From Ottowia massiliensis (GTDB lineage Bacteria; Pseudomonadota; Gammaproteobacteria; Burkholderiales; Burkholderiaceae_C): DNA of 64,000 bases. The DNA lies in NCBI RefSeq assembly GCF_900240305.1, contig NZ_LT964854.1, forward strand, positions 1,240,001 through 1,304,000, in the 5' to 3' direction. This document shows, piece after piece, positions 1 to 8,046 of this stretch. The position numbers and the translations under genes were made by a program. The stretch's first letter is position 1; each line of letters opens with the position of its first letter. A model generated the notes under the pieces. It was not told the origin of the DNA. It did not search any database and worked only from the letters and a program-made list of their open reading frames with translations.

Positions 1-67
1 CGGCTTTCCCATTGCACTCCATTGCGGGATGATTAAATTATATACGACTGATTATTCAGGTCAATAG

Positions 68-1322
68 TCAACCATTCACGGATTTTAGCGGGATTACGTT
101 TTCTCCCTGCGCTTGCGGTAAATCGATGTAATCCGCCCAATCCTGCATTAGTTTTCTGCGCTTTTCAATTTGGGTGCCGTGCATGTAGGCGGCTTCCACT
201 TTGTTTTCCAGCGTGTGGGCAAGTGAGAATTCCAGCATGTCACGGGGGTAGGCGGTTTGCTCCCCGCCCCATGTGCGGAAGGTTGACCGGAAACCATGGG
301 GCACGGCTTCAAGCTGCATCCGGCGCATGACGGCGGTTAGGGTCATGTCGGAAAGCACCTTGCCCCGTGGGCTTGGGAAAACAAGGTCAGTGCCTGCCGT
401 GGGTTCAATCGCTGCAATCACTTGCAGGGCCTGCTTTGACAGCGGCACGGTGTGCGGCTTGCCCGCCTTCATGCGTTCGCCGGGGATCGTCCATAGCCCT
501 TTCTTCAGGTCGAATTCTGCCCATGTTGCCCCTCGTACTTCCCCGCTACGTGCGGCGCAAAGGATGGCGAATTCAAGGGCGCGGGCTCCCGTGCCTTCTT
601 GCTGGCGTAGCGCCTTCATGAAGGGGTTCATTTCAGCGTAGGGGATGGCCTTGTGGTGTTCGGTTTTTTGAATCTTGTTCGGGGCCTTCAGGATCGCGTC
701 TAGGTGGCCTTTCCAGCGGGCGGGGTTCAGGCCATCGCGGTAACCGTGGATGGATGCCCAATTCAGCACAGACTCAACCCGCCCCCGCAAGCGGCTTGCG
801 GTTTCGGTCTTTGCATCCCATAGCGGGGCCTTGTCCTTGTCGGCTTGCGGCTGGTTCAGTACGTCTAGGACGTGGGCGAGTGCAACCGATTGCACGGACA
901 ATTTGCCGATGATCGGGAAGGCGTAGGTTTCCAGCGTGGCAAGCCATTGGGCTTGATGCTTCGCGTTCTTCCATTCGCCTTTGCGCTCGGCTACATAGGT
1001 TCTTGCGCACCATTCAAAGGTCTTCAAGGCGGCTTGCTGCGCCAGCAATGCGGCCTTTGCCGCCTGCTTTTCTGCCACCGGGTCAACCCCCTTAGCAATG
1101 GCTTCCCGCGTTTCTCTGGCCTTGTTGCGGGCTTCCGCAAGGGAGGTTGATGGATAGCCCCCTAGCCCTATCTCCCGGCGCTTGCTGCCCGTCCTGACCC
1201 CATGTCTTCCCGCCCGTGGGCGTGACTTCCAGAGTCAGGCCAGCCACCCCGCCCACGGCATGGCTACCGGGGGGCAAATTCTTTACTTCCAGTGCTGAAA
1301 GTTCCTTGGCTACCTTTGGCAT
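68..1322 (-). pseudogene. P4-type tyrosine recombinase (integrase), frameshifted
   Basis: Site-specific recombinase of a genomic island or prophage. The 3' part (about 336 codons, up to 1078) carries the core-binding and catalytic domains with the expected residues: Arg in AARSGEVRGATW, the HGFR box, His in SLAHTLENK and the catalytic Tyr in AAYMHG. The N-terminal DUF4102-type domain begins at ATG 1322-1320 (MPKVAKELSALEV) behind a GAAGGGG ribosome site, but lies in another frame. It reads through GGKTW and then loses frame at a four-base C run (1198-1201 on the plus strand). Removing one base joins it to VRTGSKRREIGLGGYP, LAEARNKARE and the catalytic part. So this is one gene of about 415 codons broken by a single-base insertion, or a base-call error. 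The element presumably extends left of the window. Confidence 0.85.
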
Positions 1323-1557
1323 GCCTGCCCCTTCCGTGCGTTGATCTTGGTTTGGGTGTGAATCCCTGTTTGGGAGTCGCACCAGCGGTTTGCAATTGAT
1401 TGCAGCGGGGCCTATAGCCACCCGCCCAAACACCCGCCCAAAATTTTACGCTAGAGGGTAGATTTCTGTAAACGTCTGGATATATGTTTTTGGTATTTTC
1501 CCCTTTATTTTCAGCAACTTACCGCAACAATAGGAGATGACTAGAAACCTTCAAAAA

Positions 1558-1586
1558 TTCGATTCCGGCGGACGCCCTCTCCGCCA
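1558..1586 (+). other. tRNA 3'-end-like fragment, candidate attachment site
   Basis: The sequence has a T-loop-like TTCGATTCC and ends in CCTCTCCGCCA, the usual acceptor end of beta-proteobacterial tRNA-Ser. A terminator follows at once. The spacing between T-loop and acceptor is too long for a normal tRNA, and no 5' half is present. P4-type integrases commonly use tRNA 3' ends, and the integrase lies immediately to the left, so this may be an att remnant. No second att copy is visible. The stretch 1323-1557 shows no gene. Confidence 0.3.
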
Positions 1587-1592
1587 CTTGCC

Positions 1593-1626
1593 AAGCCCGG
1601 CCCATTTACGTTGGCCGGGCTTTTTT
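1593..1626 (+). terminator. Rho-independent terminator
   Basis: Stem AAGCCCGGCC / GGCCGGGCTT with a 10-base loop, followed by a T run. It probably once terminated the tRNA whose 3' end is represented just upstream. Confidence 0.75.
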
Positions 1627-1689
1627 CTTGCCTGATGCAGACGCTTAGCCTGAGAGTTTGTCATCCAATCCTGCTCATGCCGCATGATC

Positions 1690-2470
1690 AGGAGCATGAC
1701 ATGCCGCTACGCTTTGACAGATACCCAATGAGAGCGCATTCAGGCCCTTTTGCCCGGCAGGGCTGGCCTGCGGGGGGCGCCTCCCGCAGTCAACCGTCGC
1801 CTGTTTGTCGATGCCGAGCTCTATTGCTGCTGCGCCGGGATGCCTCGGCGCAATCTGCCGGAGCGCTTTGGCGACTTTCGCGTCATTCATCTGCACCATT
1901 CGCGCCGGAGCCGATCGGACCCGTTCGAGTGTGCGGCAGCGCGTGTTCCAGGCCATGGTTCAGGATGCGGACAATGAATAGGCCATGATCGACTCGGCAT
2001 TCGCGCGGGCGCGTCAGCACAGCGCAGGGGCGAAAAACAAGCCTGTCAGGCCATTGGGCGTAGCCGAGGAGCTTAGGCGCCAGGAATGACGCCACGGTGG
2101 AGGCCATGGACAACCCCACGACCTTTCCCTGACGCCCGGACAGGCGCACGTTCTGCAAGGAGCTGATGCGCTGCTGCCATGCATTCAGGGTCGTACGATC
2201 ATTGCTGGCAAGGGCGATGGCCTGCATGAGCGAATCATTGAGCCACTGGTGGCTGCAGGCAAGCAGGCGCTTACTGCGCAGCGCGAACCGGAGGCAACGC
2301 CAATGGGATAGGGATCTATACAAGCAAGGCGTGCCATGTTATTGAGAACTTCTTTACCGAACTCCAGCAGTATCGAGAGCCATCGCCAAGCGCTACGACA
2401 AGACAGCATGCGCCTTCCTAGGGAGCATTTATCTGGCCGCAGCCATCCCTGAATGATTTGACGGCACGCC
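1690..2470 (+). mobile_element. IS5-family transposase remnant (decayed)
   Basis: Pieces of an IS5-family transposase can be read in order on the plus strand across several frames: NRRLFVDAELYCCCAGMPRR and LPERFGDFRVIHLHHS, then VFQAMVQDADNE followed by a stop and AMIDS...QHSAGAK, then NDATVEAMDNPT, and finally AIAKRYDKTACAFLGSIYLA near 2440. Internal stops, frameshifts and loss of the middle show it is non-functional. I could not identify terminal inverted repeats. It lies between the integrase region and the tRNA cluster. Confidence 0.8.
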
Positions 2471-2557
2471 ATAGAGGAAGAAAAAAGCTGACGTGGCGAA
2501 GCAGGGAACCAGAAGATGTGAACGAGAAAGGTATCATGCAAATTTGCCACCAGGCTC

Positions 2558-2586
2558 TTGCACAAGCAGCAATTTTGAAGCATAAT
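2558..2586 (+). promoter_or_regulatory. Predicted sigma-70 promoter of the tRNA-tuf operon
   Basis: TTGCAC (2558-2563), a 17-base spacer and CATAAT (2581-2586) sit 16 bases before tRNA-Tyr. The spacing is ideal for sigma-70 and no other promoter is evident before tuf. Confidence 0.7.
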
Positions 2587-2602
2587 TAGAAGCTTCACTC
2601 AA

Positions 2603-2688
2603 GGAGGGGTGGCCGAGTGGTTAATGGCAGCAGACTGTAAATCTGCCGGTTTACACCTACGCTGGTTCGAATCCAGCCCCCTCCACCA
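2603..2688 (+). tRNA. tRNA-Tyr (GTA)
   Basis: 86-nt class II tRNA with acceptor stem GGAGGGG/CCCCTCC, anticodon GTA at 2637-2639, a long variable arm, TTCGAATC T-loop and encoded CCA. It is the first gene of the tRNA-tuf transcript. Confidence 0.97.
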
Positions 2689-2719
2689 TCTGTCACGCAG
2701 AAATGCGCAGCAGGAAGGT

Positions 2720-2793
2720 GCGGGAGTAGTTCAATGGTAGAACCTTAGCCTTCCAAGCTAATGACGCGGGTTCGATTCCCGTCTCCCGCTCCA
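2720..2793 (+). tRNA. tRNA-Gly (TCC)
   Basis: 74-nt tRNA with acceptor stem GCGGGAG/CTCCCGC, anticodon TCC at 2752-2754, TTCGATTC T-loop and encoded CCA. Second tRNA of the cluster. Confidence 0.97.
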
Positions 2794-2830
2794 AAAGCCG
2801 GCGCAAAGTATGGCGTTGCGAAGCATGTTT

Positions 2831-2905
<75 letters not shown>

Positions 2906-2948
2906 ATTCCACCAAGTGTTGTCAAGTCAACTTTTTCGGAGCTGAAAA

Positions 2949-4139
2949 ATGGCGAAAGAGAAATTCGAGCGGACGAAGCCGCACGTAAACGTAGGCACGA
3001 TTGGTCACGTTGACCACGGCAAGACCACGCTGACGGCGGCGATCACGACCGTGCTGTCCAAGAAGTTTGGCGGCCAAGCCAAAGCTTATGACCAGATTGA
3101 CGCTGCTCCCGAAGAAAAAGCGCGCGGCATCACCATCAACACGGCACACGTGGAATACGAAACGGCCACGCGCCACTACGCCCACGTGGACTGCCCTGGT
3201 CACGCCGACTACGTCAAAAACATGATCACCGGCGCAGCCCAGATGGACGGCGCCATCCTTGTTGTCTCTGCTGCCGACGGCCCTATGCCGCAAACGCGCG
3301 AACACATCCTGCTGTCCCGTCAGGTTGGTGTGCCCTACATCATCGTCTTCCTCAACAAAGCCGACATGGTTGACGACGCCGAGCTGCTCGAACTCGTGGA
3401 AATGGAAGTTCGCGAACTCCTTTCCAAATACGAATTCCCCGGCGACGACACCCCCATCATCAAAGGCTCCGCCAAACTCGCCCTGGAAGGCGATACAGGC
3501 GAGTTGGGCGAACAAGCCATCCTGAAGCTGGCGGATGCTCTGGACAGCTACATCCCCACGCCTGAGCGCGCGGTGGACGGCACCTTCCTCATGCCCGTAG
3601 AAGACGTCTTCTCCATCTCTGGTCGTGGCACCGTGGTCACGGGCCGCGTGGAACGCGGCGTCATCAAAGTTGGCGAAGAAATCGAAATCGTCGGCATTCG
3701 CCCCACACAGAAAACCACCTGCACCGGCGTCGAAATGTTCCGCAAACTGCTGGATCAAGGTCAAGCAGGCGACAACGTCGGCATTCTGCTGCGCGGCACT
3801 AAGCGCGAAGAAGTGGAGCGTGGCCAGGTTCTGGCTAAGCCGGGCACCATCACGCCGCACACGCACTTTACTGGCGAGGTCTATGTTCTCAGCAAGGAAG
3901 AAGGCGGCCGTCACACACCCTTCTTCAACAACTATCGTCCTCAGTTTTACTTCCGCACCACGGACGTCACAGGCTCTATTGAGCTGCCTGAAGGCAAGGA
4001 AATGGTCATGCCAGGCGACAACGTGAGCATCACGGTCAAGCTGATTGCGCCGATTGCCATGGAAGAAGGTCTGCGCTTTGCCATCCGCGAAGGCGGCCGC
4101 ACGGTGGGCGCTGGCGTGGTGGCAAAAATTATCGAGTGA
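2949..4139 (+). CDS. tuf: Elongation factor Tu
   Basis: GTPase that brings aminoacyl-tRNA to the ribosomal A site. It is 396 residues, the normal length. The GTP-binding motifs are all present: GHVDHGKT (about residues 19-26), DCPGHADY (about 81) and NKAD (about 136), followed by beta-barrel domains 2 and 3 ending in VAKIIE. A GGAG ribosome site precedes the ATG. Co-transcription with the upstream tRNAs is inferred from the absence of a terminator and the classic gene order. Beta-proteobacteria usually carry a second tuf in the str operon, outside this window. Confidence 0.98.
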   Translation: MAKEKFERTKPHVNVGTIGHVDHGKTTLTAAITTVLSKKFGGQAKAYDQIDAAPEEKARGITINTAHVEYETATRHYAHVDCPGHADYVKNMITGAAQMDGAILVVSAADGPMPQTREHILLSRQVGVPYIIVFLNKADMVDDAELLELVEMEVRELLSKYEFPGDDTPIIKGSAKLALEGDTGELGEQAILKLADALDSYIPTPERAVDGTFLMPVEDVFSISGRGTVVTGRVERGVIKVGEEIEIVGIRPTQKTTCTGVEMFRKLLDQGQAGDNVGILLRGTKREEVERGQVLAKPGTITPHTHFTGEVYVLSKEEGGRHTPFFNNYRPQFYFRTTDVTGSIELPEGKEMVMPGDNVSITVKLIAPIAMEEGLRFAIREGGRTVGAGVVAKIIE

Positions 4140-4149
4140 TATTTGTTGC

Positions 4150-4225
4150 AGGGGTATAGCTCAACTGGCAGAGCGTCGGTCTCCAAAACCGAAGGTTGGG
4201 GGTTCGATTCCCTCTGCCCCTGCCA
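4150..4225 (+). tRNA. tRNA-Trp (CCA)
   Basis: 76-nt tRNA with acceptor stem AGGGGTA/TGCCCCT, anticodon CCA at 4183-4185, TTCGATTC T-loop and encoded CCA. It sits between tuf and secE, as in many proteobacteria. Confidence 0.96.
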
Positions 4226-4241
4226 ATCTTAGGCGATTAAG

Positions 4242-4262
4242 AGCCCACCTTCGTGGTGGGCT
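4242..4262 (+). terminator. Hairpin between tRNA-Trp and secE
   Basis: Stem AGCCCACC/GGTGGGCT with a 5-base loop. It lacks a clear T run, so it may be a processing or attenuation hairpin rather than a full terminator. Confidence 0.4.
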
Positions 4263-4309
4263 TGCGTGTCTGAAGAATACTCTTTCTGGCGCCTAGACGC
4301 GTCGTTTGT

Positions 4310-4693
4310 ATGTCAAGCACTCAAGTCGAAACGGTTAGCTCTGGCGCAGACAAGATAAAGGCTGTCGCTGCTGTCTTGTTGATAGTGATAGGGCTGGCAG
4401 CCTATTATCTATTGGCTCCAAAAGGCGTAATGTTCCAATGGAGCGGCTTGGCTGGCTCCCTTGTCTTGGCTTTTGTCATCTTTTTGTGGTCGGAGTCTGG
4501 TCGGAGTCTGATTGGTTTTGGGCGGGATTCTTGGCGAGAGGTCAGAAAAGTTGTTTGGCCAACACGCAGGGAAGCGATACAGACAACCGTTTTCGTCTTT
4601 GTTTTCTCTGTGACGCTGGCTCTGTTTCTGTGGTTCACAGATAAGACCATTGAGTGGGTAATGTATGACTTGATCCTGGGTTGGAAAAAGTAA
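4310..4693 (+). CDS. secE: Preprotein translocase subunit SecE
   Basis: Inner-membrane subunit of the SecYEG channel. It is 127 residues, the long proteobacterial form with three membrane segments (about residues 18-36, 44-60 and 93-115). The conserved amphipathic segment SWREVRKVVWPTRREA precedes the last segment. The stop overlaps the nusG start in TAATG, implying translational coupling. GC is clearly lower than in rpoB/rpoC (a 60-base sample counts 50%). Confidence 0.95.
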   Translation: MSSTQVETVSSGADKIKAVAAVLLIVIGLAAYYLLAPKGVMFQWSGLAGSLVLAFVIFLWSESGRSLIGFGRDSWREVRKVVWPTRREAIQTTVFVFVFSVTLALFLWFTDKTIEWVMYDLILGWKK

Positions 4694-5253
4694 TGACGAA
4701 CATTCCAGAAAATGCTAATCCAGATCTAAAGTGGTACGTGGTTCATGCTTATTCCGGCATGGAAAAGGCTGTTGAGCGCAATATTGTTGAACGAGTGCAG
4801 CGCGCTGGCATGCAAGGTAAATTTGGACGCATTCTTGTTCCCACAGAAGAAGTGGTTGAGGTGAAGAATGGCGTCAAACGTACGACCGAGCGCAAATTCT
4901 TTCCGGGCTATGTGCTGGTTGAAATGGTCATGGATGATGATACTTGGCATTTAGTCAAGCACACGAGCAAGGTCACTGGATTTGTGGGTGGCGCACGTAA
5001 TCGGCCTGCGCCCATTTCAGAAGACGACGTCATGAAAATCGTCAATCAAATGCAAGAGGGCTCTGATAGGCCCAAGCATAAGGTTGAATTTGATGTTGGA
5101 GAATACGTTCGTGTTAAAGAAGGGCCTTTTGCTGATTTCAATGGCACTGTCGAAGAGGTGAACTACGAAAAGAGCAAGTTGCGCGTATTGGTTACAATCT
5201 TTGGGCGCGCAACTCCTGTTGAGCTTGAGTTTGGTCAGGTGGAAAAGACCTGA
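4693..5253 (+). CDS. nusG: Transcription termination/antitermination protein NusG
   Basis: Binds RNA polymerase and couples it to Rho or to the ribosome through S10. It is 186 residues from ATG 4693. The N-terminal NGN domain contains WYVVHAYSGMEK and FFPGYVLVEM, and the C-terminal KOW domain contains VRVKEGPFADFNGTVEEV. A GTG-type start 12 bases earlier is possible, but the ATG overlapping the secE stop gives the standard N-terminus. A 60-base sample counts about 47% GC. Confidence 0.96.
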   Translation: MTNIPENANPDLKWYVVHAYSGMEKAVERNIVERVQRAGMQGKFGRILVPTEEVVEVKNGVKRTTERKFFPGYVLVEMVMDDDTWHLVKHTSKVTGFVGGARNRPAPISEDDVMKIVNQMQEGSDRPKHKVEFDVGEYVRVKEGPFADFNGTVEEVNYEKSKLRVLVTIFGRATPVELEFGQVEKT

Positions 5254-5293
5254 TTGTGTTTTGCGTTTTCGCACCCGGCGCAGTCATTAATAA

Positions 5294-5343
5294 AACGGGT
5301 CGTTTCGTTCGGGGAGTCTGCGCGGCAGACGTTGGTACCCGTT
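5294..5343 (+). promoter_or_regulatory. Structured rplK leader (candidate L1 autoregulatory site)
   Basis: Outer stem AACGGGT (5294-5300)/ACCCGTT (5337-5343) encloses an inner hairpin GTCTGC (5316-5321)/GCAGAC (5325-5330). The structure ends just before the AGGAGAA ribosome site of rplK. In E. coli, ribosomal protein L1 represses rplKA by binding a leader hairpin. The position and form fit that role here, but L1 binding is inferred. Confidence 0.5.
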
Positions 5344-5356
5344 AGGAGAACCAAGC

Positions 5357-5788
5357 ATGGCGAAAAAAATCGTCGGCTTTATTAAGTTACAAGTTCCGGC
5401 TGGCAAAGCCAATCCTTCACCGCCTATTGGTCCTGCTTTGGGGCAGCGCGGTCTCAATATCATGGAGTTCTGCAAGGCGTTTAATGCCCAGACCCAAGGT
5501 GTTGAACCGGGCTTGCCACTTCCAGTGGTCATTACGGCGTTTGCTGATAAAAGCTTTACTTTCATTATCAAAACGCCTCCGGCGACGACCTTGATTAAAA
5601 AGGCTATTAAGTTGGATAAGGGTTCCAGTAAGCCTCATACGGATAAGGTGGGTAAGATTACGCGTGCCCAGCTTGAGGAAATCGCCAAAACCAAGTTGAA
5701 AGACATGACAGCGGCTGATCTGGATGCGGCTGTTCGCACAATTGCGGGATCGGCTCGTTCCATGGGCGTGACGGTGGAGGGTGTGTAA
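5357..5788 (+). CDS. rplK: 50S ribosomal protein L11
   Basis: Component of the GTPase-associated centre of the large subunit, binding 23S rRNA with L10. It is 143 residues, the family length. Diagnostic motifs are VPAGKANPSPPIGPALGQRG near the N-terminus and GSARSMGVTVEG at the C-terminus. An AGGAGAA ribosome site precedes the ATG. The rplK stop (TAA) is immediately followed by the rplA ATG. Confidence 0.97.
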   Translation: MAKKIVGFIKLQVPAGKANPSPPIGPALGQRGLNIMEFCKAFNAQTQGVEPGLPLPVVITAFADKSFTFIIKTPPATTLIKKAIKLDKGSSKPHTDKVGKITRAQLEEIAKTKLKDMTAADLDAAVRTIAGSARSMGVTVEGV

Positions 5789-6487
5789 ATGGCCAAGCTG
5801 ACCAAGAAACAAAAAGCCCTGCTGGGGAAGGTGGACTCTACCAAGCTGTATGCATTGACAGATGCATTGGCACTGGTAAAGGAATGTGCCATCGCGAAAT
5901 TTGATGAATCCATTGATGTCGCTGTGCAGCTGGGCGTTGATGCCAAGAAATCGGATCAGGTTGTACGCGGTGCAGTCGTGCTGCCGAATGGCACGGGTAA
6001 GACCACGCGGGTAGCCGTGTTCGCGCAAGGCGCCAAAGCCGAAGAAGCTAAGGCGGCAGGTGCTGATGTTGTCGGCATGGATGATCTGGCGGCACGAGTC
6101 AAAACTGGCGATATGCCTTTTGATGTGGTGATTGCTGCGCCAGATGCTATGCGTGTAGTGGGCACGCTGGGTCAGATTCTCGGCCCTCGCGGTTTGATGC
6201 CGAACCCGAAGGTAGGCACCGTCACGCCTGATGTGGCAACGGCAGTCAAAAATGCTAAGGCAGGCCAGATTCAATTCCGCGTAGATAAGGCGGGGATTAT
6301 TCATGGAACGATTGGCCGCCGTTCATTTGAAGCAGACAAGTTGGAAGGCAATCTGCTTGCGCTAATCGAGGCTCTGAACAAGGCCAAGCCTGCGACCAGT
6401 AAAGGGCAATATCTACGCAAGGTGGCGGTGTCAAGCACGATGGGTATTGGTGTTCGCGTGGACACTCAAAGCCTGGCTGCTCGCTAA
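5789..6487 (+). CDS. rplA: 50S ribosomal protein L1
   Basis: Forms the L1 stalk at the E site and, by analogy with E. coli, represses rplKA translation. It is 232 residues, the family length. Typical motifs are ATPGGTGK-like LPNGTGKTTRVAVFA, the LGPRGLMPNPKVGTVT signature and GTIGRRSFE. The ATG abuts the rplK stop codon, so the two are probably translationally coupled. Confidence 0.97.
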   Translation: MAKLTKKQKALLGKVDSTKLYALTDALALVKECAIAKFDESIDVAVQLGVDAKKSDQVVRGAVVLPNGTGKTTRVAVFAQGAKAEEAKAAGADVVGMDDLAARVKTGDMPFDVVIAAPDAMRVVGTLGQILGPRGLMPNPKVGTVTPDVATAVKNAKAGQIQFRVDKAGIIHGTIGRRSFEADKLEGNLLALIEALNKAKPATSKGQYLRKVAVSSTMGIGVRVDTQSLAAR

Positions 6488-6789
6488 GGATGGCATGAGT
6501 TTCAGTCGCGCAGATGATTTTGCGTGACTGAGTGGTGGGCCGCTACTTTAGCCTTAGTTAAAGGTTAATAGGCGGGTCATCCAAGACCGCTGGTGCAGGC
6601 CTTTTTCCTGCTTAATGAGTGCTTTTTTTGGGTGCAGCCAGCGTAGATGGCGATCCCGCTGCAAGGTTATGATTTGGATTATTTAGTTGTGTCCAGTCAA
6701 TAACGAACAGTTGGTCGCTGCATGAAGAGTGCATTTGATGCGGCTTATATTTTGTGAGCTGCAAAAGATGCTATTAAAAGGAGTAGACC
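6488..6789 (+). promoter_or_regulatory. rplJ leader (candidate L10 autoregulatory RNA)
   Basis: This 302-base gene-free stretch precedes rplJ. It contains a multi-branched fold: CGCTGG (6588-6593) pairs with CCAGCG (6638-6643), enclosing a smaller GCAGG (6595-6599)/CCTGC (6607-6611) hairpin. In proteobacteria, L10-(L12)4 binds a long leader of this kind to repress rplJL. A promoter for rplJL may also lie here but I cannot fix one. It ends with an AAAAGGAG ribosome site. Confidence 0.5.
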
Positions 6790-7299
6790 TTGAGTCTGAA
6801 TCGCAGTGAGAAAGAAGCGGTCATTTCCGAAGTGACCAGCCTTGCCGCAAAAGCTCAAACGCTCGTGATGGCGGAATACCGTGGCGTTACGGTCGAAGGC
6901 ATGAACAAACTGCGCTTCAGTGCACGCAGTGCAGGCGTAAATCTCAGTGTATTGAAAAATACGCTGGCTCGCCGTGCTGTAGCTGGAAGCGCATTTGAAG
7001 TGGCCGTCGACCAGATGACCGGACCGCTCATCTATGGCTTTTCCGAGGATGCCGTTGCCGCCGCCAAAGTGGTAGCTGATTTCGCCAAAACCAATGACAA
7101 ACTTGTCATTCGCGGAGGCGTCTATGGAGGCAAGGCCCTGGATGCCGAGGGGGTGAAACAGCTGGCCAGCATTCCATCCAAGGAAGTGTTGCTGGCGCAG
7201 CTTTGCGGTTTGCTGATGTCGCCCATATCCCGTACTGCTGTTGTGCTGGGAGCCTTGGCTGCTCAAAAAGGCGAAGGCGAACCGGCGGCTGCCGAATAA
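6790..7299 (+). CDS. rplJ: 50S ribosomal protein L10
   Basis: Base of the L7/L12 stalk. It is 169 residues, close to the family length, starting MSLNRSEKEAVISEV and containing the RNA-binding core LVMAEYRGVTVEGMNKLR. The start is TTG (6790), supported by the AAAAGGAG ribosome site 8 bases upstream and by protein alignment. A TTG start on such a highly expressed gene suggests translational tuning together with the upstream leader. Confidence 0.95.
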   Translation: MSLNRSEKEAVISEVTSLAAKAQTLVMAEYRGVTVEGMNKLRFSARSAGVNLSVLKNTLARRAVAGSAFEVAVDQMTGPLIYGFSEDAVAAAKVVADFAKTNDKLVIRGGVYGGKALDAEGVKQLASIPSKEVLLAQLCGLLMSPISRTAVVLGALAAQKGEGEPAAAE

Positions 7300-7344
7300 A
7301 GCGAGCAGCTTTTCATATCAACCAACTTGTTTTAGGAAACCAAA

Positions 7345-7725
7345 ATGGCATTTGATAAAGACGCATTTCTGACCGCACTGGATAGCATGACGGTCATGGA
7401 ACTCAATGATTTGGTGAAAGCCATTGAAGAAAAATTCGGTGTGAGCGCGGCGGCGATGGCTGCGCCTGCTGCCGCGACTGGCGGCGCCGCTGGCGGTGCC
7501 GCTGCCGAAGAAAAGACCGAATTCAACCTGGTGCTGGCCGAGGCGGGTGGCAACAAGGTGGCCGTCATCAAGGCCGTGCGTGAAATTACGGGCTTGGGTC
7601 TTAAAGAAGCCAAGGACTTGGTGGATGGCGCTCCCAAGCCCATCAAGGAAGGCATGCCCAAGGCCGATGCCGAAGCCGCCAAGAAAAAGCTGGAAGAAGC
7701 TGGCGCCAAGGCCGAACTCAAGTGA
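7345..7725 (+). CDS. rplL: 50S ribosomal protein L7/L12
   Basis: Multi-copy stalk protein that recruits translational GTPases. It is 126 residues: N-terminal dimerisation domain (about 1-35), an Ala/Gly-rich hinge (about 36-52) and a C-terminal domain beginning KTEFNLVLAEAGGNKVAVIK and containing GLGLKEAKDLVDGAP. It follows rplJ by 45 bases with an AGGAAA ribosome site. Confidence 0.97.
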   Translation: MAFDKDAFLTALDSMTVMELNDLVKAIEEKFGVSAAAMAAPAAATGGAAGGAAAEEKTEFNLVLAEAGGNKVAVIKAVREITGLGLKEAKDLVDGAPKPIKEGMPKADAEAAKKKLEEAGAKAELK

Positions 7726-7733
7726 TCCACGCA

Positions 7734-7776
7734 GCTTCCGGCCCATGCAAAGCATGGCTTTCAAAGGGCCGGAAGC
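7734..7776 (+). other. Long rplL-rpoB hairpin, RNase III-type candidate
   Basis: Perfect 11-bp stem GCTTCCGGCCC (7734-7744)/GGGCCGGAAGC (7766-7776) with a small internal ATGC/GCAT hairpin. In E. coli this same intercistronic region carries an RNase III processing site. Function here is inferred from position. Confidence 0.45.
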
Positions 7777-7784
7777 GAAATGGC

Positions 7785-7810
7785 AAGGCTGGTTTTGCGA
7801 CCAGCCTTTT
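7785..7810 (+). terminator. rplL-rpoB attenuator hairpin
   Basis: Stem AAGGCTGGT (7785-7793)/ACCAGCCTT (7800-7808) is followed by a short T tract. The position matches the partial terminator that lowers rpoBC expression relative to rplJL in E. coli. Read-through must occur because no promoter is obvious before rpoB. Confidence 0.6.
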
Positions 7811-8046
7811 TGCGTTTCAGATTGCACTTGAAAGCTTCCGTGTTGAGCAGGAGCTTTCAAGTGTCTTCTGACTTCCGACTAAGAAGATCCTTGGTTCGGG
7901 CTGCGTGCAATGCGCAGCCGTCTGCCATTGGTTGGTAGAGGCCAGCCGCCAAGCTGCTGCTTGCGCAAACCAGCGTTCCGCGCTGATTTGTGAAGCGGCG
8001 TGAACAGTCGCCAGACATCCTGCCCCGATCACCGCCCGGAGATTTC

